64,000 nucleotides of DNA from Herbidospora yilanensis (GCF_001570565.1 NZ_BBXE01000027.1:40006-104005); one strand, 5' to 3'. Counted from the stretch's first letter, positions 10,656 to 18,501 are shown. Notes: generated by a model from the sequence alone, not told the origin. Program-made: numbers and translations.

Positions 10656-12113
10656 CTAGAAGTCGAAGTTCTCCAGGTGGATCTGCCGCTTCGGCACACC
10701 CGCCCGCCGCAATGCGTGCAACGCCTTCCGCGTCATCCCGCGCGGCCCGCACACGAACACGTCGTGGTCCGCCAGATCGGGGATCGCGCGTGACAACGAA
10801 CGGCCCGTCAGCGGGACCGTCAGGTCCTCGTTCACCGTGTAGTGCACCCGCGCTCCCCGTGCCGCCGCGATGGCGTCGAGTTCCCCCCGCAGCACCAGGT
10901 CCTCGACCGTGCGGGCCAGGTAGAGCAGCGTCACCTGGCCGGGCATCGACTCGAACAGCGCCCGCAGCGGGCTGATGCCCACGCCGCCCGCGATCAGCAG
11001 GATCCGGCTGGAGCGGCTCCGGGCGGCGGTCAGCGCGCCGTAGGGGCCCTCGGCCCAGACGCGGGTGCCGGGGGTCAGGGAGAACAGGGCCCGGCTGTGG
11101 GCGCCGGCCGCTTTCACGGTGATGCGCAGGTGCCGGCCGCTGGGCACCGCCGACAACGAATAGGGGTTGGCCGCCCACCACATGCCCTCGGTCAGGAAGC
11201 GCCAGCGGAAGAACTGGCCGGGCTCGGCGCCCAACCGGGCCAGGTCGTCGCCCGCGATGTAGACCGAGACCACGTCGTCCGACTCGCGGCGGAGGCCGGC
11301 CACCCTCAGGCGGTGCCGCCGGGATCGCATCACCGGGACGGCGAAGCGGTGCCACAGGAGGAGCGCGGCCACGCCCAGGTAGAGGCCCCGCCACGCCCAC
11401 GCGCCGACGCCTCCGAAGGACGGCCCGGTGAGCTGGTGGGCGAAGCCCAGATAGATGGCCAGGTAGGTGAGGAAGTGGGCGTGGTGCCAGGCCTCGTATG
11501 ACATCCGCGACCGGATCGCGCGGGCCGAGATCAGGCCCACGGCCAGCAGCAGCGCCAGGGAGACGGTCGCTTCGAGGATCCCGGGGCCGTACAGGACGAG
11601 ACCGAACGTGCCCTCCCACACGCCCGACCCGACCGCGCGGGCGGCCATGGCGAAGACCATGTGCGCGACCGACAACGCCAGGGTGCCGCGGCCGCCCAGG
11701 GCGTGCCAGCGGGAGAGGCGGTCGGAGCCGATCGTCCGGTCGAGGTAGGGGATGCGGGCCATGAGGGCCACCAGGATCGCCGCGCCGTAGCCGGCCAGGA
11801 GGCCGGTCAGGCGGCCGAGCCAGGCCAGGCCGTCGGCGGTGGAGGCCACGTCCGGCAGGTCGGCCCAGCAGCCGGCGGTGGCCACCGCGGCGCCGGTCCA
11901 GAGCAGGCCCGCCACGAAGCCGCCCGGACGACGCCGGAGAGCGGGCTTCCGCGGGGCGGCGTCGGGCGGGCTGCCGGGTGTGCGTGAGCGGCGGCCGCCG
12001 GCACGGGCCCGGCCGGAGGGGCGACGGCCGGTGGCCGGGCCTTCGTCGTCGAGGAGCGACACCCAGCGGGCTTCCGACGGGGGGCGGAGCAGGGACTCCC
12101 AGTGGGTCGTCAT
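10656..12113 (-). CDS. Ferric reductase-like transmembrane oxidoreductase
   Basis: This 485-residue protein carries a basic, disordered cytoplasmic N-terminus (1-65), a six-helix ferric-reductase-like heme domain (about 67-245) and a flavodoxin-reductase module (about 265-485). Candidate bis-heme histidines are in SRWHALGG, LSVAHMVF, EAWHHAHFL and GFAHQL. FAD binding is shown by NPYSLSAVP. NAD(P)H binding is shown by LIAGGVGISPLRAL and VFVCGPRGM, and the protein ends in the aromatic tail LENFDF. It should move electrons from cytoplasmic NAD(P)H across the membrane to an external acceptor, such as ferric or cupric ions or a quinone. Its start overlaps the DUF4142 lipoprotein stop by four bases, so the pair is an operon. 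Confidence 0.85.
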   Translation of the reverse strand: MTTHWESLLRPPSEARWVSLLDDEGPATGRRPSGRARAGGRRSRTPGSPPDAAPRKPALRRRPGGFVAGLLWTGAAVATAGCWADLPDVASTADGLAWLGRLTGLLAGYGAAILVALMARIPYLDRTIGSDRLSRWHALGGRGTLALSVAHMVFAMAARAVGSGVWEGTFGLVLYGPGILEATVSLALLLAVGLISARAIRSRMSYEAWHHAHFLTYLAIYLGFAHQLTGPSFGGVGAWAWRGLYLGVAALLLWHRFAVPVMRSRRHRLRVAGLRRESDDVVSVYIAGDDLARLGAEPGQFFRWRFLTEGMWWAANPYSLSAVPSGRHLRITVKAAGAHSRALFSLTPGTRVWAEGPYGALTAARSRSSRILLIAGGVGISPLRALFESMPGQVTLLYLARTVEDLVLRGELDAIAAARGARVHYTVNEDLTVPLTGRSLSRAIPDLADHDVFVCGPRGMTRKALHALRRAGVPKRQIHLENFDF

Positions 12114-12673
12114 CTCAGGTCGGCCAGCGTCGCTTCGCGGGCGGCCGAGAGGGTCTTGGCGTACTGCTTCGTCGCCTCGTTCGCGCCGGATGTCTGTTCG
12201 CCTTTCGCGACCAGCAGGGACTGGGTCAGGAAGTCCTTCAGGTGTTTCCGGAACAGCTTGTCGAACGGCTCCGCGTTGAGACGTTGCGCTATCAACAGGT
12301 CGCTCTTCGTCACCATACCGGGCATGTCATGACCCTCGTGGACGTTTGTCGGCGGAAGCCCCGCTTCACGCAACAACCCACGTAGCCCCGCAAGTTGCTG
12401 CTGCTGTTGGGCCGCGACCTGGGACGCCAGCGCCAGCACCGACGGGTTCGCCGTGCGTTCAGGCGCCAGGTCCGTCAGTGCCAGCACCGACTCGGTCATG
12501 GGGATCTCAAGCTGGATCCAGGCCACGTCCGTCGGGTTGAACGCGGCCGAGGGCTTCGCCACCACAGAGGGCCGCGCCGCCGCCGCGGGACCAGGAACCT
12601 GCGGGGCGGCGCAGCCCGACACCAGGAGGGCCGCGAGCGCGACCGCCCAGGGTGCGCCGGTTGTCAGTCGCAC
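12110..12673 (-). CDS. DUF4142 lipoprotein
   Basis: This protein of 187 residues begins with a lipoprotein signal (LAALLVSGCAAP) and a Pro/Ala-rich spacer, then a helical DUF4142 domain with TDVAWIQLEIPMTESVLALTD, a Gln-rich helix and the HEGHDMPGM loop, which resembles metal-binding His/Met motifs. I place the start at the GTG at 12673, with GGGAGG eight bases upstream; longer in-frame readings cross the divergent promoter. The gene overlaps the ferric-reductase-like gene by ATGA, so the two probably act together at the outer face of the membrane. The exact substrate is unknown. Confidence 0.82.
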   Translation of the reverse strand: MRLTTGAPWAVALAALLVSGCAAPQVPGPAAAARPSVVAKPSAAFNPTDVAWIQLEIPMTESVLALTDLAPERTANPSVLALASQVAAQQQQQLAGLRGLLREAGLPPTNVHEGHDMPGMVTKSDLLIAQRLNAEPFDKLFRKHLKDFLTQSLLVAKGEQTSGANEATKQYAKTLSAAREATLADLR

Positions 12674-12820
12674 TTCACGTACCTCCCAGGTCTCTCCTGT
12701 TACCGGAGACCCGCAGGTCACGGCAGAACAACAAAAATCCCCCGAAAAGGTCAGTAGATTTTCGTAACCCCGGCCCCGCCACGGGGTCTCCGAAGCACGG
12801 CCCTCAGAAGGGGATGCAGC

Positions 12821-14626
12821 ATGCCAGCGAGGAGCGGACCCGACACGGCGATGGTCGCGGCGGCACGCGACGGGGATCAGGCTGCCCTCGACCGCCTGGT
12901 CGCCGACTCGTTGCCGCTGGTCTACAACATCGTCGGCCGGGCGCTGAACGGGCACAACGACACCGACGACGTCGTCCAGGAGACCCTGATCCGGATGGTC
13001 CGCGGGCTGCCGGGGCTGCGCGACCTCGACGCCTACCGGTCATGGCTGGTGGCCATCGCGGTGCGGCAGGTACGCGACCACGAAGCCGAGAAGCGCACCG
13101 CCCAGCACCGCCGGACCGATCTCGACACGGCGACCGAGGTGGCCGACCCCGCGTCCGACTTCGCCGGGCTGACCATCCTCCAACTCGGGCTGACCGACCA
13201 GCGGCGCGAGGTCGCCGAGGCGACCCGCTGGCTCGACCCCGACGACCGGGCGCTGTTGTCGTTGTGGTGGCTGGAGGAGACCGGGGAGCTCGGGCGGGCC
13301 GACCTGGCGTCGTCGCTCGGGTTGTCGGCCAAGCACGCGGCCGTGCGGGTGCAGCGCATGAAGGAGCAGATCCAGATCGCGCAGTCGGTCGTGCGCTGCC
13401 TGAACGCGCAGGCCCAGTGCCCCGAACTGCGGGGCATGTTCCTGGGCTGGGACGGGGTGCCCTCGCCCTTGTGGCGCAAACGGTTCGCCCGGCACATCCG
13501 GGGGTGTACGTTCTGCGGCCGCCGCACCCAGGGCATGGTCCCCCTGGAGCGGCTGCTGCTCGGGCTGCCCCTGGTGGCGGTGCCGGCCGGGTTCATGCTG
13601 ACCAAGCTCGTGCCGGTCACGGTCAAGGCGACGGCCGTGGCGGCCAAGAACGTCTGGATCCCCCTCACGGCCGCGGGCGCGGCGGCGGTGACGGCCGGGG
13701 TGTTCGTCCTGCAACCCTGGACGAGCGCCGCGCCGCCGAAACCCATCGCCGTTCCACCACCCATGGTGGTCACCGAGAGCGCGTCGCCGGCGAAGACGCC
13801 CGCCCGCGAGACGAGCCCGAGCCCGTCGCCGAAACCGTCGAAGAAGCCCTCGCCCAAACCGTCGAAGAGCCCCGAGCCGCCCGCCGCCCCCGCCGTGAAG
13901 AAGGGCGTCGGGGTGTGGCCGATGAACGGGGTCAGCAACTCCCTGGCCAAGTCGGGGGCACGCTGGTACTACACCTGGGCGACCCACCAGAACGGCGTGC
14001 GGACCCCGCGGAACGTGGAGTTCGTCCCGATGATCTGGGGCGCCGACAGCGTCACGCCGCAGGCGCTGGCGGAGGCCAGGAAGGCGGGGCCGTACCTGCT
14101 GAGCTTCAACGAGCCCGACCTGGCCCAGCAGTCGAACATGACCGTCGAACGCGCGCTGGAGTTGTGGCCGCGACTGGAGAAGGCCGGGAAGATCCTCGGC
14201 TCCCCCGGCGTGGCCTTCGGCGGCGACACCCCCGGCGGCTGGCTCGACCGCTTCATGAAGGGCGCCAAGGAGAGGGGCTACCGCGTCGACTTCGTCACCC
14301 TGCACTGGTACGGCGGCGACTTCCGCGCCGCCGCCGCGACGCAGCAGCTCAAGAGCTATCTCCAGAACGTCTGGCAGCGCTACGGGAAGCCGATCTGGCT
14401 GACCGAGTACGCCCTGATCGACTTCTCCGACGGCGCCCGCTACGCCTCGGACGCCGAACAGGCCGCCTTCCTCGCCGCCTCGTCGAAGATGCTCGCGTCA
14501 CTGCCCTATGTGCAGCGGTACGCGTGGTTCGGCCTCCCCGCCAAGGAGGCCGAACCCAACAGCGGTCTGTTCACCGAGGACGGCGTCGCGACCCGGGCCG
14601 GCAAGGCGTTCCAGCAGGCCCGCTAG
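12821..14626 (+). CDS. Membrane-anchored ECF sigma factor with extracellular GH128-type domain
   Basis: This 601-residue protein is a chimera. Residues 1-190 are an ECF sigma factor: sigma2 (DTDDVVQETLIRMVRGL), then sigma4 (LASSLGLSAKHAAVRVQRM). A zinc-finger-like H-x3-C-x2-C motif (HIRGCTFC, 225-232) follows, as in anti-sigma domains. Hydrophobic segments lie at 245-264 and 280-298. A Ser/Pro/Lys linker (about 320-357) leads to a GH128 (Glyco_hydro_cc) domain at 362-601, with catalytic-type glutamates E431 in SFNEPD and E529 in LTEYA. Family knowledge: actinobacterial ECF groups with membrane extensions exist. Inference: a cell-wall or glucan signal seen outside could control the tethered sigma part. 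GAAGGGG precedes the ATG at 12821. It is convergent with the TROVE gene (4-base overlap). Confidence 0.88.
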   Translation: MPARSGPDTAMVAAARDGDQAALDRLVADSLPLVYNIVGRALNGHNDTDDVVQETLIRMVRGLPGLRDLDAYRSWLVAIAVRQVRDHEAEKRTAQHRRTDLDTATEVADPASDFAGLTILQLGLTDQRREVAEATRWLDPDDRALLSLWWLEETGELGRADLASSLGLSAKHAAVRVQRMKEQIQIAQSVVRCLNAQAQCPELRGMFLGWDGVPSPLWRKRFARHIRGCTFCGRRTQGMVPLERLLLGLPLVAVPAGFMLTKLVPVTVKATAVAAKNVWIPLTAAGAAAVTAGVFVLQPWTSAAPPKPIAVPPPMVVTESASPAKTPARETSPSPSPKPSKKPSPKPSKSPEPPAAPAVKKGVGVWPMNGVSNSLAKSGARWYYTWATHQNGVRTPRNVEFVPMIWGADSVTPQALAEARKAGPYLLSFNEPDLAQQSNMTVERALELWPRLEKAGKILGSPGVAFGGDTPGGWLDRFMKGAKERGYRVDFVTLHWYGGDFRAAAATQQLKSYLQNVWQRYGKPIWLTEYALIDFSDGARYASDAEQAAFLAASSKMLASLPYVQRYAWFGLPAKEAEPNSGLFTEDGVATRAGKAFQQAR

Positions 14627-16230
14627 CGCACGAAGCCGTTCACGATCAGCGGCAGCGACGCGTCGAGGCCGGCCACGTTGAGCGCGTTCGGGTCGTCGTG
14701 GTCGACGATCGAGTAGCCGGCCGCCGTCATGGCGGCCACGACCACCCGGGCGTCGCGGTTGACCGTCTTGCGATAGCGCGCCAGCGCGTCGGCCGGCGCG
14801 CCCCGGCCCGCCCACGTCTCGTTGTCGGTGAAGACGACGACGCCGTCCACGTTCATGCGCTCGCCGAGCAGGTGCTTGAACGGCAGCGACAGGTCGGTGC
14901 CGCCGCCCGACGCCCGCCACTTGGCGATGTCGCGGAGGTTGGTCCGCGCGGTCACCTTCGAGGCGTGCACCTTCGTGTCGACCTCGATGGCGTGCACGTT
15001 GCCCTTCTCGATGCGCGCCAGCATGACCGCCATGGCCGAGCCGACCTCGTAGGGCGTGCCGACGGGCGAGCCGCCGACCACACACTGCGCGTACGTCATC
15101 GAGCCCGACGAGTCGACCGCGAGCAGCAACCTCTTGCCGGTGGGCTCGACGAAGCCGAACGACTTCTCGTACGCCTCCTCCAGCGCGTCGAGGATCGCCG
15201 GGACCGGCGTCCACGTCGCGCCATTGCGGCCCTGGCCCGAGGCGTAGACGCGCATCGCCAGCCACACGTCCAGCGGGTGGATGCGCGCCTTTCGGAGCTG
15301 GTGGAAGGCGGTGAGCCGGGCGACCGCGCGCCGGGTGGCGTCGCCAAGCGGCACGAGCGTGCCGACGCGGGTCATCCGGGCGAGGTTGCGCAGCAGCGCG
15401 GTCAGGCCGATGGTGTCGACGAGGTGGTCCCAGACCTTCGGCTCGGTCAGCATCGCGTCGGGCAGGAACTCCCACGGCACGTCGAGCCGGGTCGCCTCCT
15501 CGACCGTGGTGACGGCCTTGGCGGTGAGGAACCGGTCGACCGAGGGCAGCGCCGCGCGGGCCGCGTCGTCGTCCACGTTGCCGGCGATCCAGCCGAACAG
15601 CACCTTGCGCTGGTCGGTGTCGCCCGCCGGGTGGGCCATCCGCAACACGTCGCGCAGCGCGAACGACTCACCCGACGGGGTCCTGCGCTGACCGGCCTTG
15701 CAGACCTTGAACGCCACGTCGTCGGCCTCGCCCTGCAGGAACCAGGAGCCGAGTGCCGACCGCAACGAGCGGCCCATCACGGGGGCGGTGCCCCGCGAGG
15801 TCCGCTTGCCGCCGAGGTTCTTGTAGTAGCCGAAGAAGGTCGCGAGGTGGTCGGTGGTGCGGGCGACCTTGGGCAGCGCCGACTTGGCGGCCCGGCGGGT
15901 CGCCTCGTCACCGCGCGCGTACGCCGCCGCGAGGGCGAACAGGGCGGGCCGGTTCTTGGGGGCGCGGGGCGGCCGGGCGGTGGAGATCTCGGTGAGCATC
16001 TCGACCACGCGCGGGCCGTCGGTGTGCAGCGCCTTGTAGAGGACGCCGACGTTGATCTCGGTCAGCTTGCCGCCGTCGACGTAGTAGGTGCCGCCGGTCG
16101 TGCCGAGAATCAGGAAGTCCTCGACCCGCTGCCACAGGTCCTTCTCGTACACGACGCCGCCGGCGGCGTCGCGCACCTTCTTCGCGCCGATCTCGGAGAC
16201 GTCGGCGAGGGGGTCACGAATGTCGTTCAC
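14623..16230 (-). CDS. rsr: TROVE-domain Ro60 orthologue (Rsr)
   Basis: This 535-residue protein has an N-terminal TROVE HEAT-repeat ring domain (about 10-360) and a C-terminal von Willebrand A domain with the MIDAS motif AVDSSGSM and later VVFTDNETW. Ro60 proteins are ring-shaped and bind misfolded RNAs and Y RNAs; in bacteria they work with polynucleotide phosphorylase or other exonucleases in RNA quality control and stress recovery. The GTG at 16230 has GGAGG seven bases upstream. Two tandem tRNA-mimicking RNAs lie directly upstream on the same strand, with the last ending only about 24 bases before this start, exactly the genomic context reported for bacterial Y RNAs. The 3' end overlaps the sigma-GH128 gene by four bases. 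Confidence 0.94.
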   Translation of the reverse strand: MNDIRDPLADVSEIGAKKVRDAAGGVVYEKDLWQRVEDFLILGTTGGTYYVDGGKLTEINVGVLYKALHTDGPRVVEMLTEISTARPPRAPKNRPALFALAAAYARGDEATRRAAKSALPKVARTTDHLATFFGYYKNLGGKRTSRGTAPVMGRSLRSALGSWFLQGEADDVAFKVCKAGQRRTPSGESFALRDVLRMAHPAGDTDQRKVLFGWIAGNVDDDAARAALPSVDRFLTAKAVTTVEEATRLDVPWEFLPDAMLTEPKVWDHLVDTIGLTALLRNLARMTRVGTLVPLGDATRRAVARLTAFHQLRKARIHPLDVWLAMRVYASGQGRNGATWTPVPAILDALEEAYEKSFGFVEPTGKRLLLAVDSSGSMTYAQCVVGGSPVGTPYEVGSAMAVMLARIEKGNVHAIEVDTKVHASKVTARTNLRDIAKWRASGGGTDLSLPFKHLLGERMNVDGVVVFTDNETWAGRGAPADALARYRKTVNRDARVVVAAMTAAGYSIVDHDDPNALNVAGLDASLPLIVNGFVR

Positions 16231-16253
16231 GACGATTCCTCCGTAATGAAAAG

Positions 16254-16385
16254 GGGACGGATATGGGTGCGCCGACCGATGTCGCGGTGCTCTGCCATTT
16301 GAGCTAGAGCTCGATTTCTCGAACCCGCGGGATTCGAACCCGCAACCGCCGCGTTAGAGGTAACCGACCGACTTCGACCCGTCCC
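16254..16385 (-). ncRNA. YrlA-type Y RNA B (permuted tRNA mimic)
   Basis: GGGACGG (16385-16379) pairs perfectly with CCGTCCC (16260-16254), closing an RNA of about 132 nt; TTTT follows at once. Next to the closing helix is GTCGAAG, resembling the conserved Ro-binding strand of bacterial Y RNAs. Inside, GTCG-gt-CGGT pairs with ACCG-CGAC (16288-16281). Then come, in permuted order, a T arm (GCGGG, loop TTCGAAT, CCCGC; 16343-16327) and an acceptor-like stem GGGTTCGA/TCGAGCTC capped by a GAAA tetraloop (16318-16315). TA and a D arm follow (GCTC, loop AAATGGCA with GG, GAGC; 16304-16289). A small hairpin GTTA/TAAC replaces the anticodon arm. This is a tRNA cut open between D and anticodon arms and closed at the acceptor end. 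Confidence 0.85.
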
Positions 16386-16397
16386 GCGCCGGCCCGG

Positions 16398-16539
16398 GAA
16401 TGGCGCGGATATGGCATGTCAACCGGTATAAGCGCTCTGGCCGCTGAGCTACCGGGGCAGGTGGCTCCCCGGGCGGGATTCGAACCCGCGACCTCTCGAT
16501 CCGAAGTCGATAACCGATTGTCTTCGACCCGCGCCATTC
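16398..16539 (-). ncRNA. YrlA-type Y RNA A (permuted tRNA mimic with anticodon-like arm)
   Basis: GAATGGCGCGG (16539-16529) pairs perfectly with CCGCGCCATTC (16408-16398), closing about 142 nt. GTCGAAG (16528-16522) follows as in RNA B. CAATCGGT (16520-16513) pairs with ACCGGTTG (16427-16420). Between them lie a hairpin TCGA-CTTCGGA-TCGA (16510-16496), looking like an anticodon arm with a 7-base loop. Next are a T arm (GCGGG, TTCGAAT, CCCGC; 16489-16473), an acceptor-like stem CCGGGG/CCCCGG (16472-16467 and 16457-16452) joined by the loop AGCCACCTG, then TA and a D arm (GCTC, AGCGGCCA, GAGC; 16449-16434). Both RNAs share CCATATCCG near the 3' end. The order T arm-acceptor-D arm rules out a normal tRNA gene. 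A promoter lies just upstream. Confidence 0.86.
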
Positions 16540-16547
16540 GCGAACCG

Positions 16548-16577
16548 ACGTTAAAGACGGTACAGATCGGCGTTCAA
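16548..16577 (-). promoter_or_regulatory. Sigma70-type promoter for the Y RNAs
   Basis: On the minus strand TTGAAC (16577-16572) and TAACGT (16553-16548) are separated by 18 bases and match -35 and TAnnnT -10 hexamers. The predicted start, about 7 bases further on, falls at 16541-16539, exactly where the closing stem of RNA A begins. There is no other gene start nearby on this strand, so the promoter supports the RNA 5' end. Confidence 0.65.
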
Positions 16578-16699
16578 TTAGCCCACCCGTTTTCTGCGCC
16601 CTGCCGGGCGTGCGGTAGGGTGATGGCGTTTCGTAGTCAGCTCTCGGATGAGGAGGTGAGACCCATTCCCGCCCAGTTCCGCCCAGGAAGGCAGGTCTC

Positions 16700-17467
16700 G
16701 TGTCCCTCTCATCAGTCGTCTCCGAACTGCGCACCGCCGGCTGCGTCTTCGCCGAAGACGAAGCGCGGCTGATCCTCTCCACCGCCGACTCCCCCGAAGA
16801 ACTGCGCCGCATGATCGGCCAGCGGGTGGCGGGTCTCCCTCTCGAACAGGTGCTGGGCTGGGCCCGGTTTCGCGACCTGCGCGTCCTCGTCGATCCCGGG
16901 GTGTTCGTGCCCCGGCGGCGGACCGAGTTCCTGGCCGGTGAGGCCATCGCGCGGTCCCGGCCGGGATCGGTCGTGGTCGACCTCTGCTGCGGCACCGGGG
17001 CCGTGGGGGCCGCCGTCGCCGCCGAGGTGCCCGGCGTGGTCCTGCACGTCTCCGACATCGACCCGGCGGCCGTCGCGTGCGCCCGGCGGAACGTGCCGCG
17101 GGCGCTGGCCCATCAGGGCGACCTCTACCAGGCGCTGCCGCTCCTCCTCCGGGGGCGCATCGACGTGCTGGTGGCGAACGCGCCCTACGTGCCGACCGAA
17201 GAGGTCGACTTCCTGCCGTCCGAAGCGCGGCTGCACGAACCCCTGGTGGCCCTCGACGGGGGTGAAGACGGACTGGAGCTGATCAGGCGGGTGTTCCGGC
17301 TGGCGCCCGAGTGGCTGGCGCCGGGGGGATCCGTGCTCGTCGAGACCTCGGAGGAACAGGCGGCCGGGGCCTGCGCGGCGGCGCTGAAGGCCGGGCTGGA
17401 GCCCTTCATCACCTCTTCCGAGGAGCTTGACGCGACTGTCATCGTCGGGCAAATGCCGATTCGATAA
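16700..17467 (+). CDS. HemK/PrmC-like N5-glutamine methyltransferase
   Basis: This 255-residue SAM-dependent methyltransferase has a short N-terminal helical domain with LPLEQVLGWARFRDLRV and PGVFVPRRRTEFLA, as in PrmC. The Rossmann SAM-binding site is VVDLCCGTGAVGAAVA, and the catalytic signature is NAPYVPTEE, a variant of the family NPPY with Ala in the second position. PrmC/HemK methylates the GGQ glutamine of release factors; actinomycetes often have paralogues annotated as putative protein N5-glutamine methyltransferases, so the substrate may differ. The GTG at 16700 has AGGAAGG about ten bases upstream. It is divergent from the Y RNA/Ro60 unit. Confidence 0.85.
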   Translation: MSLSSVVSELRTAGCVFAEDEARLILSTADSPEELRRMIGQRVAGLPLEQVLGWARFRDLRVLVDPGVFVPRRRTEFLAGEAIARSRPGSVVVDLCCGTGAVGAAVAAEVPGVVLHVSDIDPAAVACARRNVPRALAHQGDLYQALPLLLRGRIDVLVANAPYVPTEEVDFLPSEARLHEPLVALDGGEDGLELIRRVFRLAPEWLAPGGSVLVETSEEQAAGACAAALKAGLEPFITSSEELDATVIVGQMPIR

Positions 17468-17508
17468 CAGGTGTTTCCGGCTGTCCCCAACAACGTCAGA
17501 TTGTCTGC

Positions 17509-17868
17509 ATGAACGACACCGCCCCGCCGCTCCGCGAGCGCGACCGCTCCTCTGTGATCATGGCCTTGGTGCTCGCGACCCTCATCCTGGTCGGCGGGTG
17601 CGGTGTGCTGATCAGCTCCGTCGACGGCTACTACAACAGCCGCGCCGGAGCCCGCGAACTGCTGGTCAGGAAGGGTGGGACGTTGCCCGACGTGACCGGC
17701 ATGAAGTGGGCGGAGGCCGTCGAGCGGCTCCAGGAATCGGGTTACTGGCTGCTCGACCGGACCCAAGTGACGATCTCGGACGAGTCCCGGTTCGTCACCG
17801 GGCAGGATCCGGCGGCGGGGACCCAGGTGCCCTTCTCGTCCCGGATCACCCTGCGCACCGACAACTAA
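17509..17868 (+). CDS. Single-pass membrane protein with one PASTA domain
   Basis: This 119-residue protein has a short cytoplasmic N-terminus, one membrane helix (about 17-38; SVIMALVLATLILVGGCGVL) and an extracellular PASTA domain at about 57-119. The PASTA part reads LPDVTGMKWAEAVERLQESGY, with the closing DPAAGTQVPFSSRITL. PASTA domains bind peptidoglycan fragments or beta-lactams and usually occur in Ser/Thr kinases and PBPs; this is a free-standing unit without a kinase. It starts 41 bases after the methyltransferase on the same strand and overlaps a convergent gene by four bases. A role in sensing or anchoring to cell wall is inferred. Confidence 0.82.
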   Translation: MNDTAPPLRERDRSSVIMALVLATLILVGGCGVLISSVDGYYNSRAGARELLVRKGGTLPDVTGMKWAEAVERLQESGYWLLDRTQVTISDESRFVTGQDPAAGTQVPFSSRITLRTDN

Positions 17869-18488
17869 CCGAGCACCGCTTGGCCGGCTCTGACCAACTG
17901 CCAGGCCTGCGGCGTCCTCTCCGTCTCGCGCGGCTCCCACCTTCCCTGGGCGACCGGCGCGAACCCCGCCTCGGCGAGCAGACCCGCGATCACCGCCGGA
18001 TCGAGGCGGCGGAAGTCGATGTCCCGGAGGCGCAGGATCTCGTCACCGACCTGGAAGGCGACCAGGAGCAGCCCGCCTGGTGCCAGCACCCGCCGGAACT
18101 CGGCGAGGACGCCGGGCAGGAACGCGGCCGGGATGTGGATGATCGAATACCAGGCGACCAGGCCGCTCAGCGACGCGTCGGGGACGTCGAGCGAGCGCAT
18201 GTCGCCTTCGGTGAACACGATGTCGGGAAATGTCGCCCGAGCGTGGGCGAGCATTCCGGGCGACAGGTCGACGCCCGAGATGTCCAGGCCCTGCCGGTGC
18301 AGCCAGGAGGTGACGCGACCCGGCCCGCAGCCGACCTCCAGGACCTTGCCGGGTGGGACGAGGTCGGTGAACAGTCGCAGCACCGACTGGTCGAAGGGGT
18401 TGGTCTTCAGGTCGTCCATGAAGAGGTCGACGTATTCGGCGACGAGGGCGTCGTATCCGGCGCGGGTCTCGGTGAGGAAGTCGGGCAC
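17865..18488 (-). CDS. Class I SAM-dependent methyltransferase
   Basis: This 207-residue protein has the Methyltransf_11/25 pattern: motif I VLEVGCGPGRVTSWL, an acidic strand-2 end ISGVDLSPGMLAHAR, EGDMRSLDVPDASLSGLVAWYSIIH and the post-motif RVLAPGGLLLVAFQ. It is cytoplasmic and of typical small-molecule methyltransferase length. The substrate cannot be read from sequence. It is convergent with the PASTA protein gene (four-base overlap), and the upstream hairpin at 18502-18528 separates it from the next minus-strand gene. Confidence 0.85.
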   Translation of the reverse strand: MPDFLTETRAGYDALVAEYVDLFMDDLKTNPFDQSVLRLFTDLVPPGKVLEVGCGPGRVTSWLHRQGLDISGVDLSPGMLAHARATFPDIVFTEGDMRSLDVPDASLSGLVAWYSIIHIPAAFLPGVLAEFRRVLAPGGLLLVAFQVGDEILRLRDIDFRRLDPAVIAGLLAEAGFAPVAQGRWEPRETERTPQAWQLVRAGQAVLG

Positions 18489-18501
18489 ACCGGCACCCTA
18501 A

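Noticed and set aside
16327-16343. Apparent ordinary tRNA genes suggested by perfect T arms (also 16473-16489)
   Set aside because: The 5' half with the D arm lies downstream of the T arm on the same strand, so neither element can fold as a normal linear tRNA; both fit permuted Y RNAs.
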